Of a stretch of DNA of 64,000 nt, positions 1 to 17,396 are shown in pieces. The notes beneath the pieces are model-generated. The model ran no database searches. It was not told where the DNA came from and worked only from the letters and a program-made list of their open reading frames with translations. Both the position numbers and the translations under genes were made by a program. The DNA is from Desmodesmus armatus (taxonomy: Eukaryota > Chlorophyta > Chlorophyceae > Sphaeropleales > Scenedesmaceae): assembly GCA_007449985.2 (NCBI GenBank), contig VIIQ02000180.1, positions 151,501 to 215,500 on the forward strand, in the 5' to 3' direction. Every line of letters starts with the position of its first letter. Position 1 is the first letter of the stretch.

Positions 1-35
1 TTCCTGTCAGGTGGGGTGGCACTCGACTATACAAA

Positions 36-140
36 GATTGGTATGTTGGTATGGGTTGGTATGTTAGTATGCGTATTGGTATGTTGGTATGGGTATTGGT
101 ATGTTGGTATGGGTATTGGTATGTTTGTATGTGATTGTAC
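36..140. repeat. GGTATGTT-type minisatellite
   Basis: A unit of about 20 bases built on TTGGTATG and GGGTATTGG words repeats roughly four times with small changes. It lies upstream of the first recognisable ATPase exon and so is probably intronic. It is not the TTTTAGGG telomere repeat of green algae. I see no supportable exon in the rest of 1-367. Confidence 0.8.
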
Positions 141-367
141 ACCATGTCAAAGGGCATGATTAGCCCAATGTGAAGTCTAGGTCAGATGTTAGGCAGGTAT
201 CGTAGACCCTGATCAGGGAGTTACTGCTGCGGTGTTGTGTGGGCTGTGCAGCAGGAGTTTTTGTTGAGTGCGGGAGACAACAAGGGACTTTCTGGTTGTC
301 TGTATGTCTCAATGATGTGCCCCGTACCTGCCTGAAACCCGCCCTGTTCTCACCCTTACTGTTGCAG

Positions 368-6692
<6,325 letters not shown>

Positions 6693-6959
6693 TGTGTGGG
6701 TGTGGGTGAAAACAGTGGTGGGATAATGTTGTGTGCGTGGGTGCTGATAGGGGCTTTTTCGTAATACAAATACTGGCAGTACAGCCGCTTGTCTGCAGGG
6801 GCCTGTAAGTTTTCTTGAAGAAGTAGCCAGCAACGTTGGAGGGCTTACAGCAAAGGCCCTGGGAGGCAGGCGGGGTTAAAAGTTTGCTGCCTGGCATCGA
6901 ATGGCGTGCCAAAGAGCTGGCCCTACCACCTGGCAGGCTAGAAGAGCTAGCCCTCCTGC

Positions 6960-7125
6960 CAGCCAGGCCGGAGTGGTATACCAACACCGGCCACCTGCCT
7001 CATCAGCTGCACCAGCAGCAACAAGTAGTACACCCATACCAGCCACCTAGCTCATCACCTGCAGCAGCAGAACAAGCAGTATACCCATACCAGCCACCTA
7101 GGCCATCTGCAGCAGCAGCAGCAAC
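6960..7125. repeat. ~57-bp minisatellite, three units
   Basis: Blocks containing ACCCATACCAGCCACCTAG followed by CAGCAG-rich sequence repeat about every 57 bases and run up to the 3' end of the first tRNA gene. An open frame crosses it (Tyr-Gln-Pro-Pro repeats), but it reads through the tRNA antisense and is not credible as a gene. Between 6693 and 6960 I see only the ATPase 3' flank. Confidence 0.7.
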
Positions 7126-7131
7126 AAGATA

Positions 7132-7205
7132 TGACCACGGGAGGGCTCGAACCTCCAGCCTCTGGTTCCGTAGACCAGCGTTCTATCCAATTGAACTACG
7201 CGGCC
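7132..7205 (-). tRNA. tRNA-Arg (anticodon ACG), copy 1
   Basis: A 74-base cloverleaf. The acceptor stem GGCCGCG/CGTGGTC pairs with G-U pairs allowed, and the D arm is GTTC...GAAC. The anticodon stem CTGGT/ACCAG holds the loop CTACGGA, so the anticodon is ACG and would read CGN Arg codons after A-to-I editing. The T arm is GGAGG-TTCGAGC-CCTCC with discriminator A. No intron is seen and CCA is not encoded. Internal A- and B-box regions look intact. The 5' flank is shared with the two other copies. Confidence 0.95.
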
Positions 7206-7391
7206 GAGAGTGCTTTGAAGGTCGGATGCATAATTGGTGATTTATTCCATCTATAAACGTGGGTGATCAATCAGGGTTTAGCAGCCGGGCGGCATTTCTG
7301 AGGGTCGCATATGCGTGCCATTTTCACCTCAGCGTAGCTTGAACAACTTCAATTTTACACTGGTGCGGCTGCCCTGGGCAACGGGCCCATC

Positions 7392-8392
7392 ATGTGCCTG
7401 GGCATGCCGTAAAACTGCCTCGCATCAGCACGGCGCTGCAACATGTGCCAGGGGCTGTCCCAGCCCAGCCTCGCTGGTGTGTTTCGCCCCTATTATAGTC
7501 AGTAGTTATTCCTCTTGTGTCTGTGCCGCGGATCAGGAGGCAGCCTGTGCAGCACGGGCTGAGCTCAGCCATCGCGATGTGCTGACGTGGGTCTTTCACG
7601 TAGGCCGCGCGCTGGGGTTGTTGCGTCGTCCCTTGTTTTGTTGGTTTCTGTGTTTGTGTTGTGGCTGTTTCGGACCAGCGTTTGGCCAGCACAGTGGGCT
7701 GTCGGACCGGTGGGGCAGTAGCAGTTGACAGCAGTAGCTGGAGAGCTGGAGCTGGAGCTCGAGCAGCAGCTGGCGTGCAGCATCACGCACAGTGTTGATT
7801 ATCTTCACTGTGCCGTGGTTTTGTCGCGTTTACAGCAGCAGCAGCAGCAGCTTTGGCTGGATCAGCAGCAGTCCGCTGAGTCAGCAGGCAGGTGCTGGTG
7901 TGCAGCAGCAGTGGCAGCAGAACACAGGCAAGGGCCATGCAGTGGCCTTGGGCCTGGTTGTAGGGGGCAGTGTTGCTGGCCTGTGAACGGTGCAGGTGCT
8001 TGGGCGCGCTGACTTGGGGCAGCCCGGTATACAAAGGTGTCGCTCTGACACCCCGGGCACCTGTCTTGGGGGTGTGTATCGCAGCACAGCTGGAGCCTTT
8101 CTTCCACATTGTGTTCGAAGTGGTTGCCCCGGGGGCATGGGGGTGTGTGTTCGGCTTGGTACTGGTGGAAGCCCTCTTGTCTGTGTGGCTGGCTTTGTGG
8201 GGTTGAAGCCTTGCCTGTGGTCCCCTCCTTTCAGACAGTCTCCTCTGCAGACATCTATGGTGGCGGGTTCTCTCCTTTCCGTGCTGTCTGTTCCCGTCCT
8301 TGTAGGTCCTGCAAAGGACTTTGGTTCCCTTCCGATGCTGGGTGTCGTTGCAGCGTAGCTGCGTGTGTCGCCCTGTAACCCCTTCTTCTTCA
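7392..8392 (+). mobile_element. TTC-tailed retroelement, ~1.0-kb copy with perfect 12-bp TSD
   Basis: AACGGGCCCATC occurs immediately before (7380-7391) and immediately after (8393-8404) this block, a perfect target-site duplication. The element ends in GTAACCCC followed by (TTC)n, as expected for target-primed reverse transcription. A second ~955-bp copy is at 29709-30663. No reverse transcriptase or other recognisable domain is present, and the open frames are short, Cys-rich and unlikely to be real. It is a non-autonomous non-LTR or SINE-like element. Confidence 0.85.
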
Positions 8393-8443
8393 AACGGGCC
8401 CATCGAGAAGGTTGTTGTGGATTTGGTCACACCTCCAAGACAG

Positions 8444-8487
8444 ACTGCCAGTTTGGACCCGTGTGACACCTTCAGTCATTCATTTTA
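8444..8487 (+). mobile_element. 44-bp micro-insertion, (TTCA)-tailed, 13-bp TSD
   Basis: ACCTCCAAGACAG flanks it perfectly on both sides (8431-8443 and 8488-8500). The insert ends in ACCCGTGTGACACCTTC plus a degenerate CATT tail. This is the same 3' terminal core as the copies at 9517 and 28960-29013. Confidence 0.8.
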
Positions 8488-8494
8488 ACCTCCA

Positions 8495-8820
8495 AGACAG
8501 GTGCCCGGCGTGTTGGGGTGACACCGTTTGCATATCGGGCAGCCCCAAGTCAGCGCACCCAACTTGGCAAGCACCTGCACGGTTCAAAGGCAAGCAGCAC
8601 TGCCCCCTACGATCAGGCCCAAGGCCACTGTATGGCCCTTGCCTGTGTTCTGCTGTCGCTGCTGCTGCACACAAGCACCCTGCCTGCTGACCCAGCGAAC
8701 TGCTGCTGATCCAGCCGAAGCTGCTGCTGCTGCCGTCCAAAACGCCACTCACCACAGAACAGTGAAGATGTGCAACACTGCACGTGATGCTGCGCGCCAG
8801 CTGCTGCTCCAGTTGCTCCA
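8495..8820 (-). mobile_element. Diverged inverted copy of part of the 1-kb retroelement
   Basis: Read on the minus strand this matches 7735-8066, including the GGCCTTGGGCCTG... and GGATCAGCAGCAG... blocks, at clearly lower identity than the 29.7-kb copy. With 7392-8392 it forms a potential hairpin with a spacer of about 430 bases. Confidence 0.8.
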
Positions 8821-9516
8821 CACATTAAGTTGCGACTCTTGTGCGACTCACTCCAAACTTGTGTAACTGCTGACGAGACATGGTGGTGCTGTTGCAGTGT
8901 GTCTGTCGTTGTGTGCTTTGTTGGGCAAGAGGAGCTATAGCGGACTTCGAATTCGTGCGCAAGCAGCAGTGAAGCTGCCAGCAGTGTGTGCAGATGTGCA
9001 GTGTGCGGTACAAGATCTTGCGCCATACACTGTGTGTCTCCAGTTTTGGGGCAGTGAAGGTAAGTGGACATACTTGCTGCAGGAAGCCCTCTGCGCGGCT
9101 TGCAGGCTGGTCAATGTGTGTGTGCAGAGTCGCATGTATATCCTTGGTGCTGCTTGCTCCCTGCAGGTATGTGATCTTTACAAAATCTGCTACAACAACA
9201 GCAGCAACAAGGAACACATCATGCAGCATCAGATGCAACCTGTGAGGCAAATGGCAAAGCTGCCTGTGCGTACCGTATGGTAAAATTTTCCAAATCAAAA
9301 CACTACACCACCCATGCAAGGTGTGCGTGCAGGCAACCACACAACCGCTGTGCATTGCGCCAATGTATTGTGCCACACAGCAACCTCGGGTGTCAGTCTT
9401 GCCTGCAAACTGGCCCTCAAACACAGCCCCCTGGCAGAGGCTCAGCAATCACCGGCAAGCTGGCACCATGCCAAGTGACTTGGGGGACGGGCATGCTTGA
9501 TTGAGGTGGATGACAC

Positions 9517-9561
9517 CCCACGTAGTTGCGTGAGAAACCCGTGTAACACCTTCATTCATTC
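9517..9561 (+). mobile_element. 45-bp micro-insertion, (TTCA)-tailed, 12-bp TSD
   Basis: GGTGGATGACAC is repeated exactly at 9505-9516 and 9562-9573. The insert consists only of the family's 3' core (ACGTAGTTGCGTGAGAAACC and CGTGTAACACC) and its TTCATTCATTC tail. It is an extremely 5'-truncated copy. Confidence 0.88.
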
Positions 9562-9649
9562 GGTGGATGACACATGACCAACTAGGAGTAACGATCGCAC
9601 AGCTGCATAGCGGCAGCAGCTGAGGTGTTCTGCATCTATGTGCAGCTGG

Positions 9650-10870
9650 TTTAGGGCTGCCAACCCGGTATCCCAGGCTGGCATATCTCACTGGTGAGGC
9701 TTTGCGTCGGGCAGTTGGTTTTGCCTGATTGCTGTGTATATGGCCAGCCGGTGGGACTCCGCCCCCCTGGTAAAAAATCTGGGCAATGGCAGGCAAACCC
9801 TGTGCGACTATCACATCCACATGCCATCATGGCCCAATCAAAGCTGCCAGCCATGCCGGCAGCCTTTCATACTGGCCTGCTACGGCCTGATGGGCTAGGC
9901 TGAGCAACTGTGACAATATTGATGCAACAACGTTGGAGGGCGTTTTGTGGTGCCCAACTTGGTTTCTTGAGAGTCTCAAAAACAACGCAGCCACACCTCT
10001 GCTCTGAGAGGTTTTGTGGAAAACCAAAAACAAACCTGACATGTACAAACACCAGACCACATTCCAAGCGTCCATGCAAGTCCCACATGACTCAGAAACA
10101 CAGTGGCGTTCATTTGCTGTTGCCTATCCTGGCATGCCGTGCGCAGCAGTGCGTTCACACATCGGCAACAACACCAGTCTGGCTTTTGCAAGCCCATTGA
10201 GAAATTACAAGGAGCTCCTCTGTTGACAACAGAACCACCCACTGGGTGCATGGCATGCACATCACACCCCACACAGTATAAAACGGAACCACTAGCCACA
10301 CATCACGCACCACACACTACAGTCGAACCCTGTCTCCGTCACCAGTGCCAACTCTACCAGCCCTCTTCTCCCTCTATCCGGAATGAGGACAATTTTACAT
10401 AAGAGACCAAGTTAGCAGTGGCCGACAACCCTCAAGGCTCATGGTGAGGCCCTTCATGAGGTCATGACTGCCACAGCACTTCACGCCAATGCTGTCAATG
10501 CTGTCAAGGAACTCCTGAACTCAATCAGAAGCTTTCATGCAGGTGTGCAACATCATGATGCAAGTGATCACTTGCAGATGACTGCAGGTATAGCTAACCC
10601 AGGTAGGGGAGCAGCATTGCTCGCTCATTGGTGTGACTCACGGTACAGTGTGCCAACATACAACAGTGTACTGCAGATATCATGGCAAGCTAGGTCACAG
10701 CGTGGTAAGGTCTGGTATGCCACGAGGGCTTGTTCAGGCCCTGCGGATGCTGAAGCACCTACAACAAGGGCCGTCATGACCGCCCACCATGCCTCACCCC
10801 CGTCATTATCATATGTATCACAGCCCAAGATGTCTGCTTTTGTGAACTCGCTGCGCATATAGCGGTCAGC
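9650..10870 (-). pseudogene. Old dispersed repeat with coding-like remnants, copy 1
   Basis: Read on the minus strand, several blocks are colinear with 23440-24140. One block holds the ATGACGGCCCTTGTT word and the CATACCAGACCT word. Another reads MWDLHGRLECGL here against MWELHGRLGPGL there. Part of it (QGGG...-GH near 9740-9790) also resembles 59660-59740. The frames are broken and I recognise no transposase or polymerase motif. I see no other gene in 8821-11408; 10873-11200 holds only TGTACACACA-type simple sequence. Confidence 0.55.
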
Positions 10871-11408
10871 AAATGCAATGTGATGCAGCTTTGAAACAGG
10901 ATGCAGTGCAAGCTTCAGTTAAATGGTGCAACCACTGGCATGGTGACAACTCGATGGCACGTTCCAACGTTGCTGGCCCACACGCGTACATGTGCCAAGT
11001 GTGCAGGTGTACACACAGTGTGAAGGTGTACACGCACACATGTGCATGTACATGTATGCATTGTGCCCCACTGGGGCATTGTGCCGCACTGGCATGTGCC
11101 TTGTGGGCTCTTGAACATGTGAATGAAGAAACCCAAGACAAAGAAAAACGAAAATGAAGAAACCAAAGAGCTTGCTTGGACCAACCCTCTAGAGCATAGG
11201 TGCTCTGCTGTGGCATGTTGTTTTACTCCCCTAGGAGCTGGCTGTGACAAAATCCAGAACCACCCTTGGGTGAACACGTATGTCAGCTGGCAACTGCGCT
11301 TGAAGCGCCACTAGCAATGCCACACATTGTGGACGCTGGGCCCCGGCACAACACCACCCATGTGCACACCATCTCAGGAACCAGCACACTGAAGCCATGG
11401 CAGGGGCT

Positions 11409-14011
11409 TCAGATGCGCGACCAAGTGCTGGCTGATTCCTGTGGGGGTGTAGGTTTGTGCGGATCACAAACGGCTGACAGGTCAGGCTTGGTGTTCAGGT
11501 CGAACTCAAAAGAGTTGCCTGGCTTGCCTGAAAGCCACGCCCCCACTCGGCTGAAGCCGCTGCCTTTCGGCATGATCTGGTAATCAGTCATTGAGAAAGC
11601 AAGCATTTCCCCCAATGCCTCCTGTGTTGTGCGCTCCATAGTTTTTTTGTCGCAGGCCTTTGGATTGAAAACAAAGCAGTCAGTGTGCCATGCAGCTGAC
11701 GTAGTGTCTGTTAGCAACTTCTCTGTCGAAAACCTTTTTGCTGCTGCCACGCGCAGAGGCAGAGCATCTGCTATGAGATACCACACCACCCTTTGCCCTG
11801 GTGCGGCGAATGCCTGCTCTAACAGCCGCGCACACTCAAAGTATGGCATGACCTGCTGCAGTTGTTCTTCTCCCAGGGTCTCGTTGTGTTGGTCTCGAAA
11901 CACTTGATCCCCCAGGCGAACTTTGATGCCTATCTTCAACGCCTTTGCGTCTTGCAGTATGGACCATGTTTGATGGTAGAGGGCTTGCACTGGCGTGCTT
12001 GGAGCGCAGAGGTAGAACCAGCTGCACATGAACGCTGTTTCGGGTGTCAAGCCATACTCACTTGACCATTGCTGCTTGTGGTGTGGGTTGTTGAAGACAG
12101 CAGATGTGTCACCCCTGTTGCTGAGTGACATTACGTATGGCACCTCAGGGTTCTGATAGGGAAAGAGTGACAGGTTGGTGCTGCGCAACCAAGCTGGGGT
12201 CTTGGGAGTGTTCATCATTGACTGGCGGAAGTTGGTGCTGCTGTTGAATTGTCCCGTGGGCGGCAGCTGATCAGGTTCTGCAAGCAAGCATCACCAACCA
12301 CATGGATTGTCAACATACCCAACTGGCGCACTAGTACTGATATTAGTATGGTCTAGCAAAAGCTCCAAGCTACCGCATCAGACGAGTGGGAACGTTATCA
12401 ATCTGCTCAAGATGCATGCACACAGTGTGCGGCATTGAAGCATCCTGTTGGTCAGTGTCCCTCAGTCTGCATGCAGTTGCTTTGAAGCTGCTGCATGCTG
12501 ACATGGTGCCTCGCTGGTCTGACAACACACCATGTATGCACTCCCCGACATGAGGCTGAAACCCAAAACATGGTAAGTGTTTGCTGCACCTAGCTGGTTG
12601 GCAGGGCACACTTGCAACTTGCGGTGACAGGCCATCTGAACCAACCTGAATAATCATCGTGGGCCACAAAGTTTCGTGAGAGGACCTCGCTGGGCAGCAC
12701 TTGAGGGTGTGTCCAGTTCACAAAGGGTTGTGCACATGCGGCACTCAATGGGGGCAGGTAACTATGGGTCACCATGGTGAAGGCACGCCTTGACAGCAGC
12801 GCAAGGTAGAACTGGGTGACCAGACCTGTGAGGAGCAAGGAGGAGCCGAATGAGAACCATCAGCGCTGAATAGTTGCTTTGCTGGTGCCATACACTGTTG
12901 CTGGAGCCGACGGTCGGTTGGCCTGCTACTGTGACTGAGGTGGGAAGTGCGCCTCTTTTACTGCTGCTGTTGCGCACTCTATCGGGCAGCTGCCAACCCT
13001 TCTGCCACCTCTAGTTAGGCTCGGGAACCGCAAGTCAAGGTGGCAAGAGCCGCTGTTGATTACTGTGTAATTATGTGCCAGTGTTGACAATGCGCGCCAC
13101 CCAACACAGAAGACCAACACCAGATGTCAGGCTAGAGCGTGCTGCGTCTTGTTCAACAGCTCTCTGCATACTGCATGTCAATCGCCTAACTGGCCGGGCT
13201 CTGTACCCTGTACATGCATGTGCTGTCACCTAGTGGCCATGACCCATGACTCAGCAGGAAAACAAACAGAGATCTGAGTTGCTGGAGGCATGTGTGTTGA
13301 ATAGTACCCAAAACCACGTCTGACCCCCTCTCCCCCCCCTTTTGCAAGCACCACACCACATATCATAGTGGTCATATACTCCACGTGTTGCAAGATGTGG
13401 CTCCGAGCATGGCATGCAGATACTGTAAGGTGCAAAGAGCCCTTCAAGAGATCGCAACCTCTTGCTGGCCAATCGGCCACCTGAAATGCGTGACAAAATG
13501 GATCCGTGTGCACAAGTGTGCCCACCGCTACAGCCTGTAGGTTCAGTCGATGCATGGGTTGAGGCTGAGCTTGTAGCTCACCGGTCATGCGATCAGCCAG
13601 TCCATTGTAGCCTGCTACAGACACCAAGTAGCGAGGTGCTGCCCTGCCTGATACGATGTCAGCATGCAGCTTGGCGTACTCCAGACCCCATTTGTCGTAG
13701 TTGCAGCGCTGCGTCTGAGGAAAGTGCGTCTTGAGCACCTCTGCTGCTGCAGGGTTGATGGCTGGTACGGCTCTGGGAGTAGATCCAGTGTTGGTGCCTC
13801 TCACTGCATGTGCTGTCTGCCCAACTTCCGATGTTCTCCTGTTTTTCTGGCTCCTCAGAACAGGCTTGTTCGTTTGTAATGCTGGCTTATTGCTGAGAAG
13901 AACCAAGAGTATGCCCAGCCCGCCAAGCAGCAGCAGCACTACTAGGCGGGGGTTTCTGAATGCAGCGGTCTGTCCTTTGATCGTGAACGAGAAAATGTTT
14001 CGTTCATTCAT
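11409..14011 (-). CDS. Type II membrane glycosyltransferase, fucosyltransferase-like (GT-B)
   Basis: Three exons, 13582-14011, 12646-12825 and 11409-12277, join in phase to give 492 residues. The start is the first Met (MNERNIF) ahead of a single membrane anchor at about residues 22-41 (LVVLLLLGGLGILLVLLS). This gives the cytosol-stem-lumen layout of Golgi transferases. Conserved-looking blocks are YNGLADRMTG then LVTQFYLALLSRRAF, FVNWTHPQ, KIGIKVRLGD (the HxRxGD-like donor-site block), WYLIADALPLRVAAAK and SMTDYQIMPKGSGFSRVGAW. This order is that of the fucosyltransferase superfamily (GT37/GT23-like). The HxRxGD histidine is Lys here, which is common in divergent members. The donor GTTGGT of exon 2 is weak, yet the phase agrees. 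Substrate and linkage cannot be read from the sequence. Confidence 0.78.
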
Positions 14012-15147
14012 GGTCTTAACAGCTTGTGCTAGCTACATGCGACAATATAATCGCAAGTTGCATGCAAGTTGGCGCGTGCGAAGGCAGATGAAATAAATCT
14101 ATCATCGATGCGCATCACGTTTGCGCATTTTATCAAGAACTACGAACGTAACGAGTCCTACACTGAGTGCCATGCCGTAGGGAACATGTCACATGACCCA
14201 TGTGTGCTAAGCCTGGAATCAAGTGTACAGATGTCTGGCTAAGTTTGTGTGCGCAGTTGCCCCAAATACGCACCCCACACACCACAAACCTATGAATAAA
14301 CAGTGCTGACTACCGTGACACAGCTGCTGGCGATGATCGTTTGGTGAACAGTGTGTTGCGAGCCTGTAGGTAGGCAGGCATGACTGCTGTGCATGCCAAT
14401 GCAGAGCATTGTCCCAGTACTTTAGCATTGCCCCAGTACTAGCTACATCAACCGGGTGAGCTTGTCACGTCATGTCCCTATCTTCCCTATCCAGACCCAT
14501 CCTACCGCAGGGCTTCCAGGTGCAGCTGTTAGCCTGTGTGTCCATCAGCTTCAGTTGCCACACTGGCCCTGGCCCTCAACTAAGATGACTCAACACAAAG
14601 ATGACAAAGGTGAGTGTTACACCATCACTTGCGGCTGCAGAATGGGCTTGGCTGGCTCACAAATGGTTGTCAGTGGTTTTGGTGACTGTTGGGCGCACTG
14701 GGCGTGAGGCTGCCCCTCAACGCTGAAGGAACAGGCAAGCGCAAGGCACCTCCATGCAACAGTCGGCAATCAACCAGCATCATTGCTCAGCGGATCATCA
14801 TGCCATGCGGCATGCCACCGGTGGCGTTCAGCTCAAAGTAGACTGTCCAGAGCCTTCATGCAGTCTGGTGTTTGGTCCAGTGCAATGCAGGCTCTCTGAT
14901 CGTGACCGCCATTGTATGGTCAAGCCATGATCACGTGCACTGCCGCAGTCCAGGATAGTGTTTGAGGCTGCAACTGCGCTGCCCCTGGTGACCAGAACAG
15001 CGGCTTATTGCTAGTAGCGGCAGCTGTGCCTGCTGCCTTGCATGTCCAATTGGTTTGCAAGTGGAAAGGTTTGATACGTATACCTAATGCACCACTCCTG
15101 AACTTGGGGAACATGCCGCATGGGCCATGGCATGCATTGGCCATGGC
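14012..15147. other. Intergenic stretch, no gene recognised
   Basis: This holds the 5' flank of the minus-strand glycosyltransferase. The A+T-richer stretch around 14040-14160 is the likely promoter. The rest is scattered CA/TG-rich sequence. No conserved coding block or RNA was seen. Confidence 0.5.
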
Positions 15148-15278
15148 TTCTCTCCTTTCCATGTTGTCCGTCCCGTCCTTGTGGGTCCTGCAAAGGTTCA
15201 TGCTTTCCCTATACGGCGCTGGGTTTCGTAGCAGCGTAGCTGCGTGTGCAACTCGCGTAACCTCATCTTCTTCTTTTC
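15148..15278 (+). mobile_element. ~130-bp TTC-tailed retroelement fragment
   Basis: It matches the last ~125 bases of the 1-kb element (TTCTCTCCTTTCC, CCTGCAAAGG, GCAGCGTAGCTGCGTGTG, then a TAACCTCATCTTCTTCTT tail) with moderate divergence. GCCATGGC flanks both sides (15140-15147 and 15279-15286), a plausible 8-bp target-site duplication within a CCATGG-rich context. Confidence 0.72.
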
Positions 15279-15452
15279 GCCATGGCCATGGCCAAATGCG
15301 GCGGGATGAACAACAGCAGCGACACAGCAGGGCTTACACAACCCACGGCAGGGGGATCAAGGAGCAGCTGCGTGATGGAGTGGTCTCAGCTTGTTTGCTT
15401 GTTTTACAGAATGAAGCGCGATTAACAGGAAGGGCAAGGGCAGTAGCTGTAC

Positions 15453-17396
15453 CTGTGGTATGTGCAGCAGCTGTAAAAATAATAGAATTTTGGTTTTGTC
15501 CAATTTTTGTGAAAATGAAGTTTCTGTGGTGTCTGGGTGATCAATATATTGTTACATAATGAAGCCACGCCCCAGAACAGCCAACATGGTGTTGCTGCTT
15601 AGGGTGCAAAACCTGCCAAAACAAGTGAAAAATGACTTGGCTGTTTTTCCCACGAAGATCAATTTTGTGATGTATGCCAGTGCCCCACAGCATTGACCTT
15701 GTACACACCATGCCAGGTCCAATCCCCACAGGGAACATAATGTACATGCTTGCACCCCAGAAGGATTGCGCACTAGGCCAGTCAAGACAAGTTATATCCA
15801 GCCAAATGCGGAGACAACACTACCAGCACTAGGCACGCAACACAGCCAAGCAGAACAGATGCACTACTACAGTCAGCCACTGGCTGACTGCGGCAGAACA
15901 GATGCAGCACACTAGTCCAAAATACATGTGCCGACTGTCACAAGCCGCAAACATGCAGCCTTGTGCAGGCCACCCCCCCCCCCCCAGCCTGGGGGTGCTG
16001 AGCACGGCAGCTGTCCTCCCTCCCTCCCTCCTTTGTCTGCTTTTTTCCAGGGTGCCTGTCAGTGCCATGTTGGCCTTGTACGGTGAATTCATCTGGGGCT
16101 TCCTTCTCTGGGATGTCGTGCAGCACTCAGCGCCCTCTTAGCGACCACTTGTAGCAACCTGATGTCACCCTGCAGCAGCACACATAGTTGCAACACCATC
16201 ATGTGAGGGTGCAAGGTATTACATACAGCATATCGATCATACAAAAGCCACTAATGATACACTGCACCTGCAGGCCAGCTGCTGTGGAGAGCATGTAGTC
16301 TGTTACAAGCTGCATAGCGCCTGACATACTTCTGCGCCAAGTTGAACGCTTCAGGCTCATGCACATAGCGCCCATGCTTTCACTGCCAACATGCATTATG
16401 CCTATGACCTTGGAGCTTTGACCCATCCCTGCCATCCACATAGCTTCACCCCTGTTTTGACTGCACTGCACCGCTGCTGTTGCATGGGTGCAACCATCCT
16501 TCACTACATCCTGACACTGCCTCACCTTGAGGGAGTTCTTCTGTGGCTTTCATCACCCACACATAACGGTGCCAACATCATGGCCCAAGTGTTGCATGAC
16601 CTGCAGCAACAACAGCAGCAACAAGCAATGTTGTGCGAACGCATGCCATGCAGTAGCACTGCTGCACAGCCGTCATGTTCGCTGGTTGGCTGCAGCACCC
16701 CTGTTGATGACTGTTTGGACCGTCCTAGGCAATATCCCTATCTAGAGCCTGCCACTGAACTGCTGCTAATTGGATACTGCGCTGCAACTGCATCAGATAA
16801 GGTGTCAGGCAGTCCCAAGAATGGCACCACCCTGTACACGCCAACAGACACTAGCATGTCGCTCTCACCTTTTGACAGCCCTGCCACTATGCGCAATCAG
16901 CCCGGCAACCAGTAACAGCAGCCTTGCCCTTGCCCTTCACCATTCCTGAGGCAGCATGGCAGCAGCACCATGATGTACAGTCAAGTACTATGAGGGCTGC
17001 CCTGGCAGCATTATTGGGTAGCTTACATGCAGCTGTACGGTCATCACAAACATGCTGAACCACATGCATTTGGCCTGCTATTTGGCCAAAGGGTTGTTTT
17101 GCTCAGTGGTGGCATGCATACTGGCCGCAAGCAACCAAACATGGACACGAGCGGAGCATGATTATAAGCTGGGAAATGCTGCATTGCACTGCTTGACATG
17201 ATAGCTGCTTGGGCCAGGGTGCCCTTTGCCAAACAGTATGACCACCCTTTCCAGGAGTCCTCCCCCATACAAACACATTGTGCCACTCACCTGCTGCTTT
17301 GAGCTATACATCGCTCATCAGGCTCTGACCGCTTGCAGGACCCTGCCACTGCATTCATGTGGAGGCATGCCTGCTCTGGTGCTTCGAGCTGCTTGG
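15453..17396. repeat. 1.94-kb direct tandem repeat, unit 1
   Basis: The sequence starting TGTGGTATGTGCAGCAGC is repeated from 17397 with an offset of 1944 bases that slips to 1942 and then 1932 through small indels. Identity is very high by eye. The unit holds a (C)n stretch at 15968, a Gln-rich open frame (16391-16915) and no recognised domain. No terminal repeats or tail were found. It is a recent segmental tandem duplication of unknown content, not an LTR pair, because nothing lies between the copies. Confidence 0.9.

Noticed and set aside
6836..7240. Open frame with Tyr-Gln-Pro-Pro repeats running into the tRNA
   Set aside because: It reads the tRNA antisense and a minisatellite. The same tRNA-antisense peptide appears at all three tRNA copies, so it is not a gene.
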